Origin: Sphaerochaeta globosa str. Buddy
GTDB lineage: Bacteria > Spirochaetota > Spirochaetia > Sphaerochaetales > Sphaerochaetaceae
NCBI RefSeq assembly: GCF_000190435.1
Contig: NC_015152.1
Span: forward strand, 2,982,458-3,046,457
Reading direction: 5' to 3'
DNA: 64,000 nucleotides
Below, in pieces: positions 17,955 to 25,595 of the stretch (position 1 is the first letter of the stretch; each line of letters starts with the position of its first letter). The notes below the pieces were generated by a model. The model was not told the origin of the DNA. It did no database searches and saw nothing but the letters and a program-made list of their open reading frames with translations. The translations under genes and the position numbers were made by a program.

Positions 17955-18336
17955 CATCCTTGCAGACCTTGCACACACCGGTCAAAAAGAAGGTGTGGTC
18001 GCAGACAGTAAAGCCATAGGCCTCTTCCCATCGGCTAAGCTGCTCTTCGTATTGGCAATCTCCCAAGTCGATGAACCGGTGACAGGTTTGGCAGTGGAAC
18101 CAGTGATGATGCACACCATTCTCCTTGCTTCGATAACTATAGTACCGCTCGGTACCATGCTCGGTGCAGTGAAGAATGAAAGAGTCGGCCATCCCCATCT
18201 GTTCCAGATAGTGGAGATTCCGATACACAGTAGCCTGGTCGAACTGAATAGAAGGATGCTGTACCAGAGAGGAAGCCGAAACCGGCTCCTTGCTCATCCT
18301 CAGCACCTCAAGCAGGGCTTTTCGTGCCTTGGTCAT
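17935..18336 (-). CDS. zur: Fur-family regulator, probably the zinc repressor Zur
   Basis: The 133-residue protein has an N-terminal winged helix (TVYRNLHYLEQMGMAD at residues ~36-51), the HHHWFHCQTCH metal segment at ~75-85 and a second CxxC (CKVC) near the C terminus; the two CxxC pairs form the structural zinc site. Fur-family identity is clear. The call to Zur rests on its being the last gene of an operon with a ZnuABC-type importer. Its ATG lies 29 bp inside the end of znuB. It should repress the operon at the candidate operator 20907-20929. Confidence 0.85.
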   Translation of the reverse strand: MTKARKALLEVLRMSKEPVSASSLVQHPSIQFDQATVYRNLHYLEQMGMADSFILHCTEHGTERYYSYRSKENGVHHHWFHCQTCHRFIDLGDCQYEEQLSRWEEAYGFTVCDHTFFLTGVCKVCKDATASVN

Positions 18337-19195
18337 GACTCTTCCTCCGTTTCTTCAGGAGATTTCCCCCAGCCCTTCCCAAAAAGAATGCCCCTGCAAC
18401 AACCACTACCATGGCTCCAACCGGGACGTCGGCCATCCAGCCTACCGCCAATCCGGAAAAGGAGAAGAAGAAGGCGTACAACGTAGAGCCGACCATCATC
18501 GAGGCCAGGTTCTTTGCTGTATAGCCGGCTGTTCCTGCCGGCAGGGTGAGCATGGCGATCACCATGACAATACCGACGAACGTCTGCAAAAGCACCACGG
18601 CAATTGCGGTCACCGAGAGGATGATCAGAAATACAGCGCGGGTGGGAATGCCCCGTACTTGGGCGAACTCTTCATCGAAGGCTGATGCCTCGATCTGGGG
18701 ATAGAAGCGCCAAGCAAGAAAAACCACCACCAAGTCGAGCAGGAAGAGCAACACGAGGTCTTGGTTGGATATCAAAAGAATGTTGCCGAAGAGGTAGCTG
18801 GACGGGTCGGTGTAACCGGGAGTCTTTGCCATGAAAAGCACCCCGATGCTCATTCCAATGGCCCAAATGGCTTGGATGACCGTATCCTCCCGTTGCTTTG
18901 ACTTCAAGGAAACCGTTCCGATGATGACTGCCGAAAGCAAGGCAAAGACTATCGCCCCCACCATCGGGCTGAGATTCGGGACCTTGCCGGTTGCACTGAG
19001 GTACAAGGCAATACCGATACCCCCGAGGACTGCATGGCTGATCGCCCCAGCAAGGCCTGCAATGCGTTTGACCGTCACCACCGAACCTAGGACGCCGAAG
19101 AGCACCGAGGAGAGCAGCCCGGCCAGAAAGGCATTTCGGACAAAGGGAAAATCGGGGGAGACCAAGGCGGTAAAGAAACTGAAGAAATTATCCAT
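18308..19195 (-). CDS. znuB: Zinc/manganese ABC transporter permease (ZnuB-like)
   Basis: The 295-residue inner-membrane protein of the ABC-3 family has about eight helices. The segments GLAGAISHAVLGGIGIALYL (residues ~47-66) and TPGYTDPSSYLFGNIL are typical of ZnuB/MntB permeases. It forms the channel for the metal delivered by ZnuA. I use the ATG at 19195, which follows AAGGAGAG and overlaps the znuC stop by eight bases; the longer in-frame extension is the antisense-like shadow of znuC. The zur gene begins inside its end. Confidence 0.93.
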   Translation of the reverse strand: MDNFFSFFTALVSPDFPFVRNAFLAGLLSSVLFGVLGSVVTVKRIAGLAGAISHAVLGGIGIALYLSATGKVPNLSPMVGAIVFALLSAVIIGTVSLKSKQREDTVIQAIWAIGMSIGVLFMAKTPGYTDPSSYLFGNILLISNQDLVLLFLLDLVVVFLAWRFYPQIEASAFDEEFAQVRGIPTRAVFLIILSVTAIAVVLLQTFVGIVMVIAMLTLPAGTAGYTAKNLASMMVGSTLYAFFFSFSGLAVGWMADVPVGAMVVVVAGAFFLGRAGGNLLKKRRKSHDQGTKSPA

Positions 19196-19955
19196 TGAGG
19201 CTCTCCTTCTGGCATTGGTCGCCTGAAAGCTGAACATCGTGGAGGATGCGCTTGGTTCCATCGTCGAAGTTTTCCAATGCATGCTGCACGACGGTCCTTC
19301 CCACCTTTCCTTCCTTGTGGGCATCGATGCAGAAAACCCGATCGGTGAGGTCGGATACCTGACGCATATCGTGGGTGACGATGAGAATTGTAGTTTCACC
19401 CTTGAGGTGGGCCAAGGTGGCATACAGGCGCCGCTCGCTCTCCTTGTCCATATTGGCAGCAGGTTCATCCAGTATAAGCATGCTCGGTTTGGCACAGAGG
19501 GCCCTTGCTACCAACACCCTGCGACGCTGCCCGCCGCTGAGCTCACTGTATGAACGGGATGCCAGGCTCTCAAGCTCTACTTGCTTGAGGGCCCACAGAG
19601 CTTGCTTTTGCATCGCTTCTCGCTTGCCCCGCTTGGTCGGGCTCACCAATCCCATGCTGACAACCTCCACCACCGTAATGGGGAAGGTCGGGTCGTAGGA
19701 TGCATGCTGAGGCACATAACCGATACGGTTTCGGTTCTTTTTCGGAGTTTGACCGAGCAAGCTTATCGTACCTGCTTGCGGCTCCTCAAGACCAAGGATC
19801 AACTTCAGCAGCGTTGTCTTACCCGATCCGTTGGGCCCGACAAGGGCGATGAACTCACCTGTATGAAAATGAAAGCTTACATCCTCAAGGACGTCCAAGG
19901 CGGGATAGGAGAAGGAGACTGAGGAGAATTGAAGCGCAATAGGTGCATTTTCCAT
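19188..19955 (-). CDS. znuC: Zinc/manganese ABC transporter ATPase (ZnuC-like)
   Basis: The 255-residue ATP-binding subunit has Walker A GPNGSGKTT at residues ~39-47, Q-loop VPQHASYDP, signature LSGGQRRR near 140, Walker B MLILDEPAANMD at ~159-170 and the switch His in VTHDMR. Metal importers of this family power uptake of Zn2+ or Mn2+. The gene starts four bases after the znuA stop. Its C-terminal tail of about 40 residues beyond the ATPase core is longer than usual and ends inside the znuB start. Confidence 0.95.
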   Translation of the reverse strand: MENAPIALQFSSVSFSYPALDVLEDVSFHFHTGEFIALVGPNGSGKTTLLKLILGLEEPQAGTISLLGQTPKKNRNRIGYVPQHASYDPTFPITVVEVVSMGLVSPTKRGKREAMQKQALWALKQVELESLASRSYSELSGGQRRRVLVARALCAKPSMLILDEPAANMDKESERRLYATLAHLKGETTILIVTHDMRQVSDLTDRVFCIDAHKEGKVGRTVVQHALENFDDGTKRILHDVQLSGDQCQKESLNG

Positions 19956-19959
19956 TGGG

Positions 19960-20862
19960 TTACCGTACCTTCAGCAGTGCATCGGCCATGGTCTGGATAC
20001 TCTCCATCCAATTGTAGGCAAGAGGATCGAGGCTTACCACGACGGCAGAGACAGTATCGGCGACGGTTTTCGCACTGGCAACGGGGAACTGCTTCTGCAC
20101 AAAGATTACCTTGGGCTGCTCAGCCTTTGCTTTTTCGATCAGGGCAGCAAGTGCTTTTGCAGTCGGCTCTTTCCCCCCTGTCTCTACGGCCTCTTGTTTG
20201 ATGGAAAAGGAGTCGAAGAAATAGCCGAAAGAGTTGTGATAGACGAAGACGGTGGAACCCGACAAATCCTTGAGCTGTGTTTGCAGTGAGCTGAACAAAG
20301 TATCTATTTCACCTACCAACGCCTGGTAGTTACTTTCGACACTATCTGCTTGGACAGGATCGAGTGCGGTCTGCAACGCTGTTTTGGTGTTTGCAAGCAA
20401 CACTTTTACCTGCTGGTGGCCTAGCCAGGTATGGCGGTCGATGTTCAGGCTATTTCCTTCATCCTCATCATGCTCACCCTCTTCTTCGTGGTCATGCTCC
20501 TCAAGCAGACGGAACGTCATGCCCTGGGTGCCGTCCACCACCAGAAGGTCGGGATAGAGATTGGCAACCTTCTCACGCAATGAAAGCTCAAAATCCGTAC
20601 CGCTGAGAACCCAAAGCTTGGCCTTTGCCAACTGGGCCATCTGCGAAGGGGATGGCTCATACGAGTGGGGATTCTGCCCCTCTCCTACCAACGTGACTAC
20701 TTCGACCATATCGTTGGCCAGTTGGTCGACAAAATAGGCGTGCGGCAGGATGCTCACTACCACAATCGGGTTTGAACGTGTATCTGTAGCTTCTTTTGCC
20801 CCACTGCCAAAGAGCAGAGCGGATGAAAGAAGGAGGAAAATGACAAAAATACGAGTACGCAT
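19960..20862 (-). CDS. znuA: Zinc-binding periplasmic protein (ZnuA-like)
   Basis: The 300-residue cluster A-I solute-binding protein has a signal peptide ending LLFGSGAKEA, with no lipobox Cys, so it is probably soluble in the periplasm. Metal ligands fit VSILPHAYF (His ~43), DRHTWLG (~143) and FVYHNSFGYF (~208). Between residues ~122 and 136 lies a His/Glu/Asp-rich loop (EEHDHEEEGEHDEDEG), the mark of zinc-specific ZnuA rather than manganese proteins. A GAGGAGG site precedes the ATG. First gene of znuACB-zur. Confidence 0.93.
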   Translation of the reverse strand: MRTRIFVIFLLLSSALLFGSGAKEATDTRSNPIVVVSILPHAYFVDQLANDMVEVVTLVGEGQNPHSYEPSPSQMAQLAKAKLWVLSGTDFELSLREKVANLYPDLLVVDGTQGMTFRLLEEHDHEEEGEHDEDEGNSLNIDRHTWLGHQQVKVLLANTKTALQTALDPVQADSVESNYQALVGEIDTLFSSLQTQLKDLSGSTVFVYHNSFGYFFDSFSIKQEAVETGGKEPTAKALAALIEKAKAEQPKVIFVQKQFPVASAKTVADTVSAVVVSLDPLAYNWMESIQTMADALLKVR

Positions 20863-20886
20863 GGTACCTCCTCAAAGGGTAGGTAC

Positions 20887-20915
20887 AAGATAGTGAAGTC
20901 TTACAATTTTTGCAA
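20887..20915 (-). promoter_or_regulatory. Promoter of znuACB-zur
   Basis: Read on the minus strand: TTGCAA (20910-20915), a 17-bp spacer and TATCTT (20887-20892). The -35 lies inside the candidate Zur operator. Confidence 0.6.
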
Positions 20916-20929
20916 GTCATTCGCAAAAT
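20907..20929. promoter_or_regulatory. Candidate Zur operator
   Basis: Imperfect palindrome TTTTTGC (20907-20913), a 9-bp centre and GCAAAAT (20923-20929), with partial symmetry also in the centre. It overlaps the -35 of the znuA promoter, the expected place for repression by a Fur-family protein. The match to any published Zur box was not tested. Confidence 0.5.
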
Positions 20930-20985
20930 CATCTCTATACATACGTACCGGAATATGATTCAATTCAGAGAGATGGAGAGATTAT

Positions 20986-21507
20986 ATGATAGCCGGACAC
21001 AATGACCATTTCCCCCTAATCGCAGAGACATGCTATATAGCCCCATCTGCCGACGTCATCGGAGAGGTGCAGCTCGATCAAGGGGCAAGCGTATGGTTTC
21101 ATGCCACCCTCAGAGCCGATGTGAACAGCATCACCATCGCCGAGCAGACGAACATCCAGGACAATTGCGTACTACACGTGACCAAGACCCGAGCTTTGGT
21201 TGTGGGAAAACGTTGCACCATCGGCCATGGTGCCATTTTGCATGCCTGCACGATTGAGGATGACTGTCTGATCGGCATGGGCTCAATCGTACTGGACGGA
21301 AGCCATATCGGAAAGCAATGTCTAGTCGGTGCCGGGTCGGTGGTCCCTCCCAACAAGCAGTATCCTGATGGAAGCCTCATTCTCGGCTCCCCTGCCAGGG
21401 TAATCCGTAAACTCAGCGAGGAAGAGCTTGTTCAAATCAGGGAGAATACCCAAGACTATTGGCAATTCGCCCAGGATTTATGCCTAGGGAAGCAGACTAT
21501 CCACTAG
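20986..21507 (+). CDS. Gamma-carbonic-anhydrase-like hexapeptide-repeat protein
   Basis: This 173-residue left-handed beta-helix protein has the conserved ring RADVNSITI (~residue 44) and NIQDNCVLHV (~56), with metal-ligand His residues in CVLHV and IGHGAILHAC (~83-92). All three zinc-ligand histidines of gamma-CA are present, but activity is unproven for this YrdA/CaiE-like branch. A GGAGAG site lies before the ATG. Its TAG stop shares a CTAG palindrome with the stop of convergent trkA. Confidence 0.88.
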   Translation: MIAGHNDHFPLIAETCYIAPSADVIGEVQLDQGASVWFHATLRADVNSITIAEQTNIQDNCVLHVTKTRALVVGKRCTIGHGAILHACTIEDDCLIGMGSIVLDGSHIGKQCLVGAGSVVPPNKQYPDGSLILGSPARVIRKLSEEELVQIRENTQDYWQFAQDLCLGKQTIH

Positions 21508-22175
21508 AGCTCGTTCGCCCGCTCAAACTTTTTAATCGCCTCATTGGAGCCGCCTACCACCAACACATCTCCTTCCAGCAAAACAAGCTCAGGACCGATT
21601 TCGCTGATGGCTTTATCGTTGCGTATCACCACGATGATATTCAGGTGGAACCGCTTGCGCAGATTCACCTGTGCCACGTTCTGGTTGGCGAACGTAGTCG
21701 ATAGAATAATATTGGCAATGGAAAAGTCCTCGCAAAGCTCTAGAAAGTCCAAGGTACCTGTGGAAACCAAGGAGTGTGCAAGTCGTGTCCCCATTTCCAC
21801 TTCAGGAAAGACTGCCTCGGCTCCGATTCTCTCAAGGACCTTGCCGTGATTGGTGCTGGTCGCCTTGGCGATGACGCGGGGAATGCCAAGCTCGACCAGG
21901 CTCATGGTTACCAGAATGTTGGATTCAATATCCTTGCCGATGCAGACAATGACAGTATGGCAATGGGAGATGCCCGATTCTTCCAGTACTTCGGCAGTAA
22001 TGGTTTTGATCGGATAAATATTCTCGATTTGGTCCTTGATCGCATCCAGCTTCTCGGCCTCGATCTCCAACACGATTACCTGCTTTCCCGCCTTGGTAAG
22101 CTCAAGGGCAAGGGCAAGGCCGAAGCGTCCCAGTCCAATAATTCCAAACGCATTCGGGTCGAACTCTTTCTTCAT
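21504..22175 (-). CDS. trkA: TrkA/KtrA-type potassium-uptake regulatory subunit
   Basis: The 223-residue cytoplasmic RCK protein has an N-terminal Rossmann nucleotide fold (GIIGLGRFGLALALELTKAG, residues ~11-30, with an acidic residue ending beta-2) and a C-terminal TrkA-C domain at ~140-220. With a single RCK unit it is closer to KtrA than to the duplicated E. coli TrkA. It gates the TrkH channel in response to nucleotides. It begins 18 bp after trkH and ends in a 4-bp convergent overlap. Confidence 0.93.
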   Translation of the reverse strand: MKKEFDPNAFGIIGLGRFGLALALELTKAGKQVIVLEIEAEKLDAIKDQIENIYPIKTITAEVLEESGISHCHTVIVCIGKDIESNILVTMSLVELGIPRVIAKATSTNHGKVLERIGAEAVFPEVEMGTRLAHSLVSTGTLDFLELCEDFSIANIILSTTFANQNVAQVNLRKRFHLNIIVVIRNDKAISEIGPELVLLEGDVLVVGGSNEAIKKFERANEL

Positions 22176-22193
22176 ATCCTGCTACTCCTCATA

Positions 22194-23492
22194 TCAACCG
22201 ATAAACACTTGTTCTTCTATATACCCAAGGTGGGAAGGCTTTGCCTTTAGGCTGGTGGCTATGGTAATGGGACCCACCCTTCCTGCAAACATAATAAGGC
22301 TGAGCACCACTTTTGAAACTGTTGAAAGTGACGGGGTAATGCCGCACGAGAGCCCAACGGTGGCAAAGGCGGAGACCGTTTCAAACAGAACGGCCAGAAA
22401 ATCAAAATTTCCACCTTCGATCAATACAAGGGTCATGCTCCCGAGCACGACCACCAGAAAAGAGAGCAACAATACCTGGAAGGCCTTCAGGATGCTATCA
22501 CTGTTCACCTTGCGCTTGAAGGCTGCCGGTTCGCGGCGGAACATGAGCGATCCGAGACTAAGCAACAAAGCAAAGGTTGTAGTAGTTTTTATACCTCCAC
22601 CGGTCGACCCGGGGGAAGCACCGATGAACATGAGAATCATTGCAAAGAACAGCCCGGCTTGGGAAAAGGCTGCAATATCGACGGTGTTGAAGCCCGCGGT
22701 TCGGGTTGTTACGCTTTGGAAAAAAGCGGCAAGGGGACTGAGATGCTCGACAGCCATGAAAAACAACAGGCCGAGGGTAATCAGCGAAGCATTCATTAGA
22801 ATGACAATTCTGCTGTGCATGCTCAAAGTAGACCATTTTCGGTTTCTTACGCAATCGGCAAGAACAAAGAAGCCAGATCCTCCAAGAATGATGAGCAAAG
22901 CAGTCGTCAGATTCATAACAAGATTGTCCTGATAGACAGTGAGACTGCGATAGCCTCCCATCAGGTCGAATCCTGCATTGTTGAAAGCACTGATGGTGTT
23001 GAACAAGGCGTGTCCGAAAGCGTCCAATGGCGAATAAGCCTGGCGGAATACAAAATACTCCACCACCGTCCCCACGCCCTGAATCAGAAAAGAGGAAATA
23101 AGCACTGCTCGGACAATCCCCAGCGTCCCCTTCATTGAGGAGAGATTATACGCTTCCTTGATGAACAGGCGCTTGGACAGGTTTACGTTCATGCCCAACA
23201 GCAGGCTGAAGGAGATGACTATGGCGGCAAAGCCCAAACCACCTAACAGGATGAGAACCGCGATGACGGTTCTTCCAAAAAGTGAGAACGTAAGCGCAAC
23301 ATCGACAGTGACCAAACCAGTGACACAGACTGCACTGGCTGAAATGAAGAGTGCGTCAATATAGGCAAGATCAATGCCTGGATTATGGGCGATGGGCAAG
23401 CTGAGTAATAACGATCCAAACAGAATAATCAGCAGGAAACCCACTAGTAACAAATGATTGGGTTGCATGCGTTTGCTCAAGGGTTTCTTCAT
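22194..23492 (-). CDS. trkH: TrkH/KtrB-type potassium transporter channel subunit
   Basis: The 432-residue inner-membrane protein has four pore-loop repeats, each with the filter glycine: SAVCVTGL, SAFNNAGFD, TRTAGFNTV and SAFATVGLS. It conducts K+ with the TrkA subunit. I chose the ATG at 23492; a GGAG lies 16 bases upstream, too far for a normal ribosome site. The promoter TTGCAC (23526-23531)-17-TAGACT (23503-23508) predicts transcription from about 23496, only four bases before this ATG. Confidence 0.93.
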   Translation of the reverse strand: MKKPLSKRMQPNHLLLVGFLLIILFGSLLLSLPIAHNPGIDLAYIDALFISASAVCVTGLVTVDVALTFSLFGRTVIAVLILLGGLGFAAIVISFSLLLGMNVNLSKRLFIKEAYNLSSMKGTLGIVRAVLISSFLIQGVGTVVEYFVFRQAYSPLDAFGHALFNTISAFNNAGFDLMGGYRSLTVYQDNLVMNLTTALLIILGGSGFFVLADCVRNRKWSTLSMHSRIVILMNASLITLGLLFFMAVEHLSPLAAFFQSVTTRTAGFNTVDIAAFSQAGLFFAMILMFIGASPGSTGGGIKTTTTFALLLSLGSLMFRREPAAFKRKVNSDSILKAFQVLLLSFLVVVLGSMTLVLIEGGNFDFLAVLFETVSAFATVGLSCGITPSLSTVSKVVLSLIMFAGRVGPITIATSLKAKPSHLGYIEEQVFIG

Positions 23493-23502
23493 GATGAAGC
23501 AT

Positions 23503-23531
23503 AGTCTACTCCTCAGAATATTGATGTGCAA
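23503..23531 (-). promoter_or_regulatory. Promoter of trkH-trkA
   Basis: Minus strand: TTGCAC at 23526-23531, a 17-bp spacer and TAGACT at 23503-23508. Predicted leader of about four bases. Confidence 0.5.
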
Positions 23532-23552
23532 CACCCCCCTCTTCGAATTACA

Positions 23553-23581
23553 TTGTCGATACCCATTCTTACTAGTATACT
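23553..23581 (+). promoter_or_regulatory. Promoter of ferritin
   Basis: TTGTCG at 23553-23558, a 17-bp spacer and TATACT at 23576-23581; the leader is about 33 bases and contains AAGGAG. Confidence 0.55.
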
Positions 23582-23620
23582 CTTAATATATCCAAACTTA
23601 CGATTCAAGGAGATGTAAGC

Positions 23621-24133
23621 ATGCTAGCAACCACTATTGCCAAACTGATCACCGAACAGATTAATAAAGAGTTTTTTTCAGCGTATCTTTATCTGGATAT
23701 AGCCAATTATTATGCCGAAAAAGGCCTTCTAGGCTATGAGAACTGGTTCAAAGTCCAGGCCCAGGAGGAAATGAGTCATGCCATGCTCATGCGCCAGTAC
23801 TTGCTGAACAATGGTCAGGCAGTCAAACTCACAGCCCTCGCTGACCCATCTAAAACCTATGCCGACCTCAAGGCTCCGCTTGTAGAAGCTTTGAAACACG
23901 AAGAGTATGTGACTGCATCCATTAATACCATCTATGAGGAATCCGTTAAGCTAAAAGATTTCAGGACTCAGCAGTTCCTCGACTGGTTCATCAAGGAACA
24001 GGGAGAGGAAGAGATGAACGCACAGGAGAACATCCAGAAGTTCGAAGTCTTCGGGTCGGATGCCCGCGGCCTGTATCTGCTCAACCAGGAGCTTTCAGCC
24101 AGGGTCTTCACACCACCTTCCTTGGTTCTGTAA
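23621..24133 (+). CDS. ftnA: Bacterial non-haem ferritin
   Basis: This 170-residue four-helix-bundle protein stores iron in a 24-mer. Ferroxidase ligands are visible: Glu in EQINKEFFSAYLYL (~residue 17), QEEMSHAMLM (Glu ~49 and His ~53), and Glu and Gln residues in KEQGEEEMNA (~126-135). Length and motifs fit FtnA rather than bacterioferritin, as no haem Met is evident. It has its own promoter and an AAGGAG site. A 10-bp perfect hairpin follows the stop. Confidence 0.95.
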   Translation: MLATTIAKLITEQINKEFFSAYLYLDIANYYAEKGLLGYENWFKVQAQEEMSHAMLMRQYLLNNGQAVKLTALADPSKTYADLKAPLVEALKHEEYVTASINTIYEESVKLKDFRTQQFLDWFIKEQGEEEMNAQENIQKFEVFGSDARGLYLLNQELSARVFTPPSLVL

Positions 24134-24150
24134 CCAGCTAAATTGTCCAG

Positions 24151-24179
24151 TGCCCGCCTGCTGCAATACCAGGCGGGCA
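24151..24179 (+). other. Strong hairpin between ftnA and the pirin gene
   Basis: TGCCCGCCTG (24151-24160) pairs perfectly with CAGGCGGGCA (24170-24179) around a nine-base loop. No T-run follows, so it is more likely a processing or attenuation element, or a 3' stabiliser, than an intrinsic terminator. Confidence 0.55.
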
Positions 24180-24210
24180 GCATGGTGTTTGAGTAGAGAA
24201 AGGAGTTTCC

Positions 24211-25047
24211 ATGCAACTAAAACCCATCAAGCGTATCACCGGGGGAACCGTACAGTATGACGGTGCAGGAGTGAAATTGGTCCGCATCATCGGCTATAAC
24301 GATGTCCAGAAGTTCGATCCCTTCCTCATGTTGGATGCTTTCGATTCTTCAGACCCGAAGGATTACCTTAAAGGCTTTCCCTGGCATCCGCACCGGGGCA
24401 TCGAAACAGTCACCTACCTCATCGAAGGGGAAATCGAGCATGGTGATAGCATGGGTAACATCGGCTCGATCAACAATGGTTGCTGCCAATGGATGACCGG
24501 TGGCAGCGGCATCATTCACCAAGAAATGCCTAAAACAAGCCCCCTGATGCTCGGCACCCAGCTGTGGATCAATCTGCCCAAGAAGGATAAAATGACCGAC
24601 CCTGCCTATCGGGACATCCGTGAGAGCCAGATTCCTGTGGTCAGGGCACAGGGATCCGAGGTTCGCATCATCAGCGGCTTTTATGAGGGCAAATCAGGAG
24701 CGGAGCAAGGTGACTATGTAAAGACGCTCTATCTCGACATCAAGCTGGAGGCGAACATAGCGTGGGACCTTTCTGTGAACCCAACGAACACGCTCTTCAT
24801 CTATATCGTGCGCGGTTCGGTGCACACCGACAACCAAGAGGTTCCCTTTCACAGGGCGGTCCTCTTCGGGGAAGGTGACACGCTTTCGCTGAAAGCAGGA
24901 TCAGAAGGTGCACGCATTTTCCTCTATAGTGCCAAACCACTGGGTGAGCCAATCGCCTGGGCAGGCCCTATTGTGATGAACACCCGTGAAGAACTCACGC
25001 TCGCCCAGCGGGAGCTGCGCGAAGGTACCTTCATCAAGCACACATAA
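24211..25047 (+). CDS. Pirin-family protein
   Basis: The 278-residue bicupin has N-terminal cupin metal ligands in PWHPHRGIETVTY (residues ~56-68, two His) and GIIHQEMP (~104-111, His and Glu). Some bacterial pirins are quercetin 2,3-dioxygenases; others regulate pyruvate metabolism. The role here is unproven. A strong AAGGAG precedes the ATG. It follows ferritin by 77 bp and ends before a clear terminator. Confidence 0.92.
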   Translation: MQLKPIKRITGGTVQYDGAGVKLVRIIGYNDVQKFDPFLMLDAFDSSDPKDYLKGFPWHPHRGIETVTYLIEGEIEHGDSMGNIGSINNGCCQWMTGGSGIIHQEMPKTSPLMLGTQLWINLPKKDKMTDPAYRDIRESQIPVVRAQGSEVRIISGFYEGKSGAEQGDYVKTLYLDIKLEANIAWDLSVNPTNTLFIYIVRGSVHTDNQEVPFHRAVLFGEGDTLSLKAGSEGARIFLYSAKPLGEPIAWAGPIVMNTREELTLAQRELREGTFIKHT

Positions 25048-25068
25048 GAGATACTTCTCCGTCCCTAC

Positions 25069-25098
25069 CAGCTGCCCTCTTTGGCAGCTGTTTTTTTT
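25069..25098 (+). terminator. Rho-independent terminator after the pirin gene
   Basis: CAGCTGCC (25069-25076), a six-base loop, GGCAGCTG (25083-25090) and eight T residues. Confidence 0.92.
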
Positions 25099-25121
25099 GG
25101 ATAGACACCCAGAAGCTTTTG

Positions 25122-25150
25122 TTGACATTGTACTAATACACCAGTACAAT
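25122..25150 (+). promoter_or_regulatory. Promoter and operator of the GntR/SPFH/ABC/LolA operon
   Basis: TTGACA at 25122-25127, a 17-bp spacer and TACAAT at 25145-25150 make a near-consensus sigma70 promoter. A perfect inverted repeat, ATTGTACT (25127-25134) and AGTACAAT (25143-25150) with an 8-bp centre, fills the space between the two hexamers. A further half-site AGTACAAG follows at 25151-25158. This is the expected position for autorepression by the GntR protein encoded next. Confidence 0.8.
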
Positions 25151-25172
25151 AGTACAAGAAAGGAGCTACACG

Positions 25173-25595
25173 TTGGCTAAGCTGAAAGAGGAACCAAAAT
25201 TGGAGTTCAGCCTGGATGTAAAGAGCGGAGTCCCGTTCTACAAACAAATCATTTTCCAGGTGGAGATGGCCATTTCCGATGGGAGGCTCGAGAAGGGGGC
25301 ACAATTGCCTACCGTGCGCAGCCTAGCCGTTGATTTGAGCATCAATCCCAATACCGTGGCACGTGCCTATGCTGAGATGGAAATTCGTAACATCGTGGTA
25401 ACCCAGCAAGGCTGTGGAACCTTCATCAGTGACAAGAAGGTAACCCTCGACGCTATCGAACGCGAGCGTATTCTCTCCCAAATCACCAAGGAATTTCTTA
25501 CCAAGGCTTCAAGCTATGGATTCACACTTGCTGAAATTCAACAATCCATTGTGGACCTAGGCACGGAAACCCAAAAAAACGAGGAAACATCATGA
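25173..25595 (+). CDS. GntR-family repressor, YtrA subfamily
   Basis: The 140-residue protein has an N-terminal winged helix at residues ~18-85 (GVPFYKQIIFQVEMAI, LPTVRSLAVDLSINPNTVARAY, GCGTFIS) and only ~55 residues after it, which is the short C-terminal helix pair of the YtrA subfamily rather than a large ligand domain. YtrA regulators typically repress ABC-transporter operons that they head. Translation starts at a TTG (25173) with AGGAG upstream. It overlaps the SPFH gene by four bases (ATGA). Confidence 0.92.
   Translation: MAKLKEEPKLEFSLDVKSGVPFYKQIIFQVEMAISDGRLEKGAQLPTVRSLAVDLSINPNTVARAYAEMEIRNIVVTQQGCGTFISDKKVTLDAIERERILSQITKEFLTKASSYGFTLAEIQQSIVDLGTETQKNEETS

Noticed and set aside
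19196-19495. N-terminal extension of ZnuB
   Set aside because: Non-hydrophobic, shadow of znuC; the ATG at 19195 has a ribosome site and begins the family sequence.
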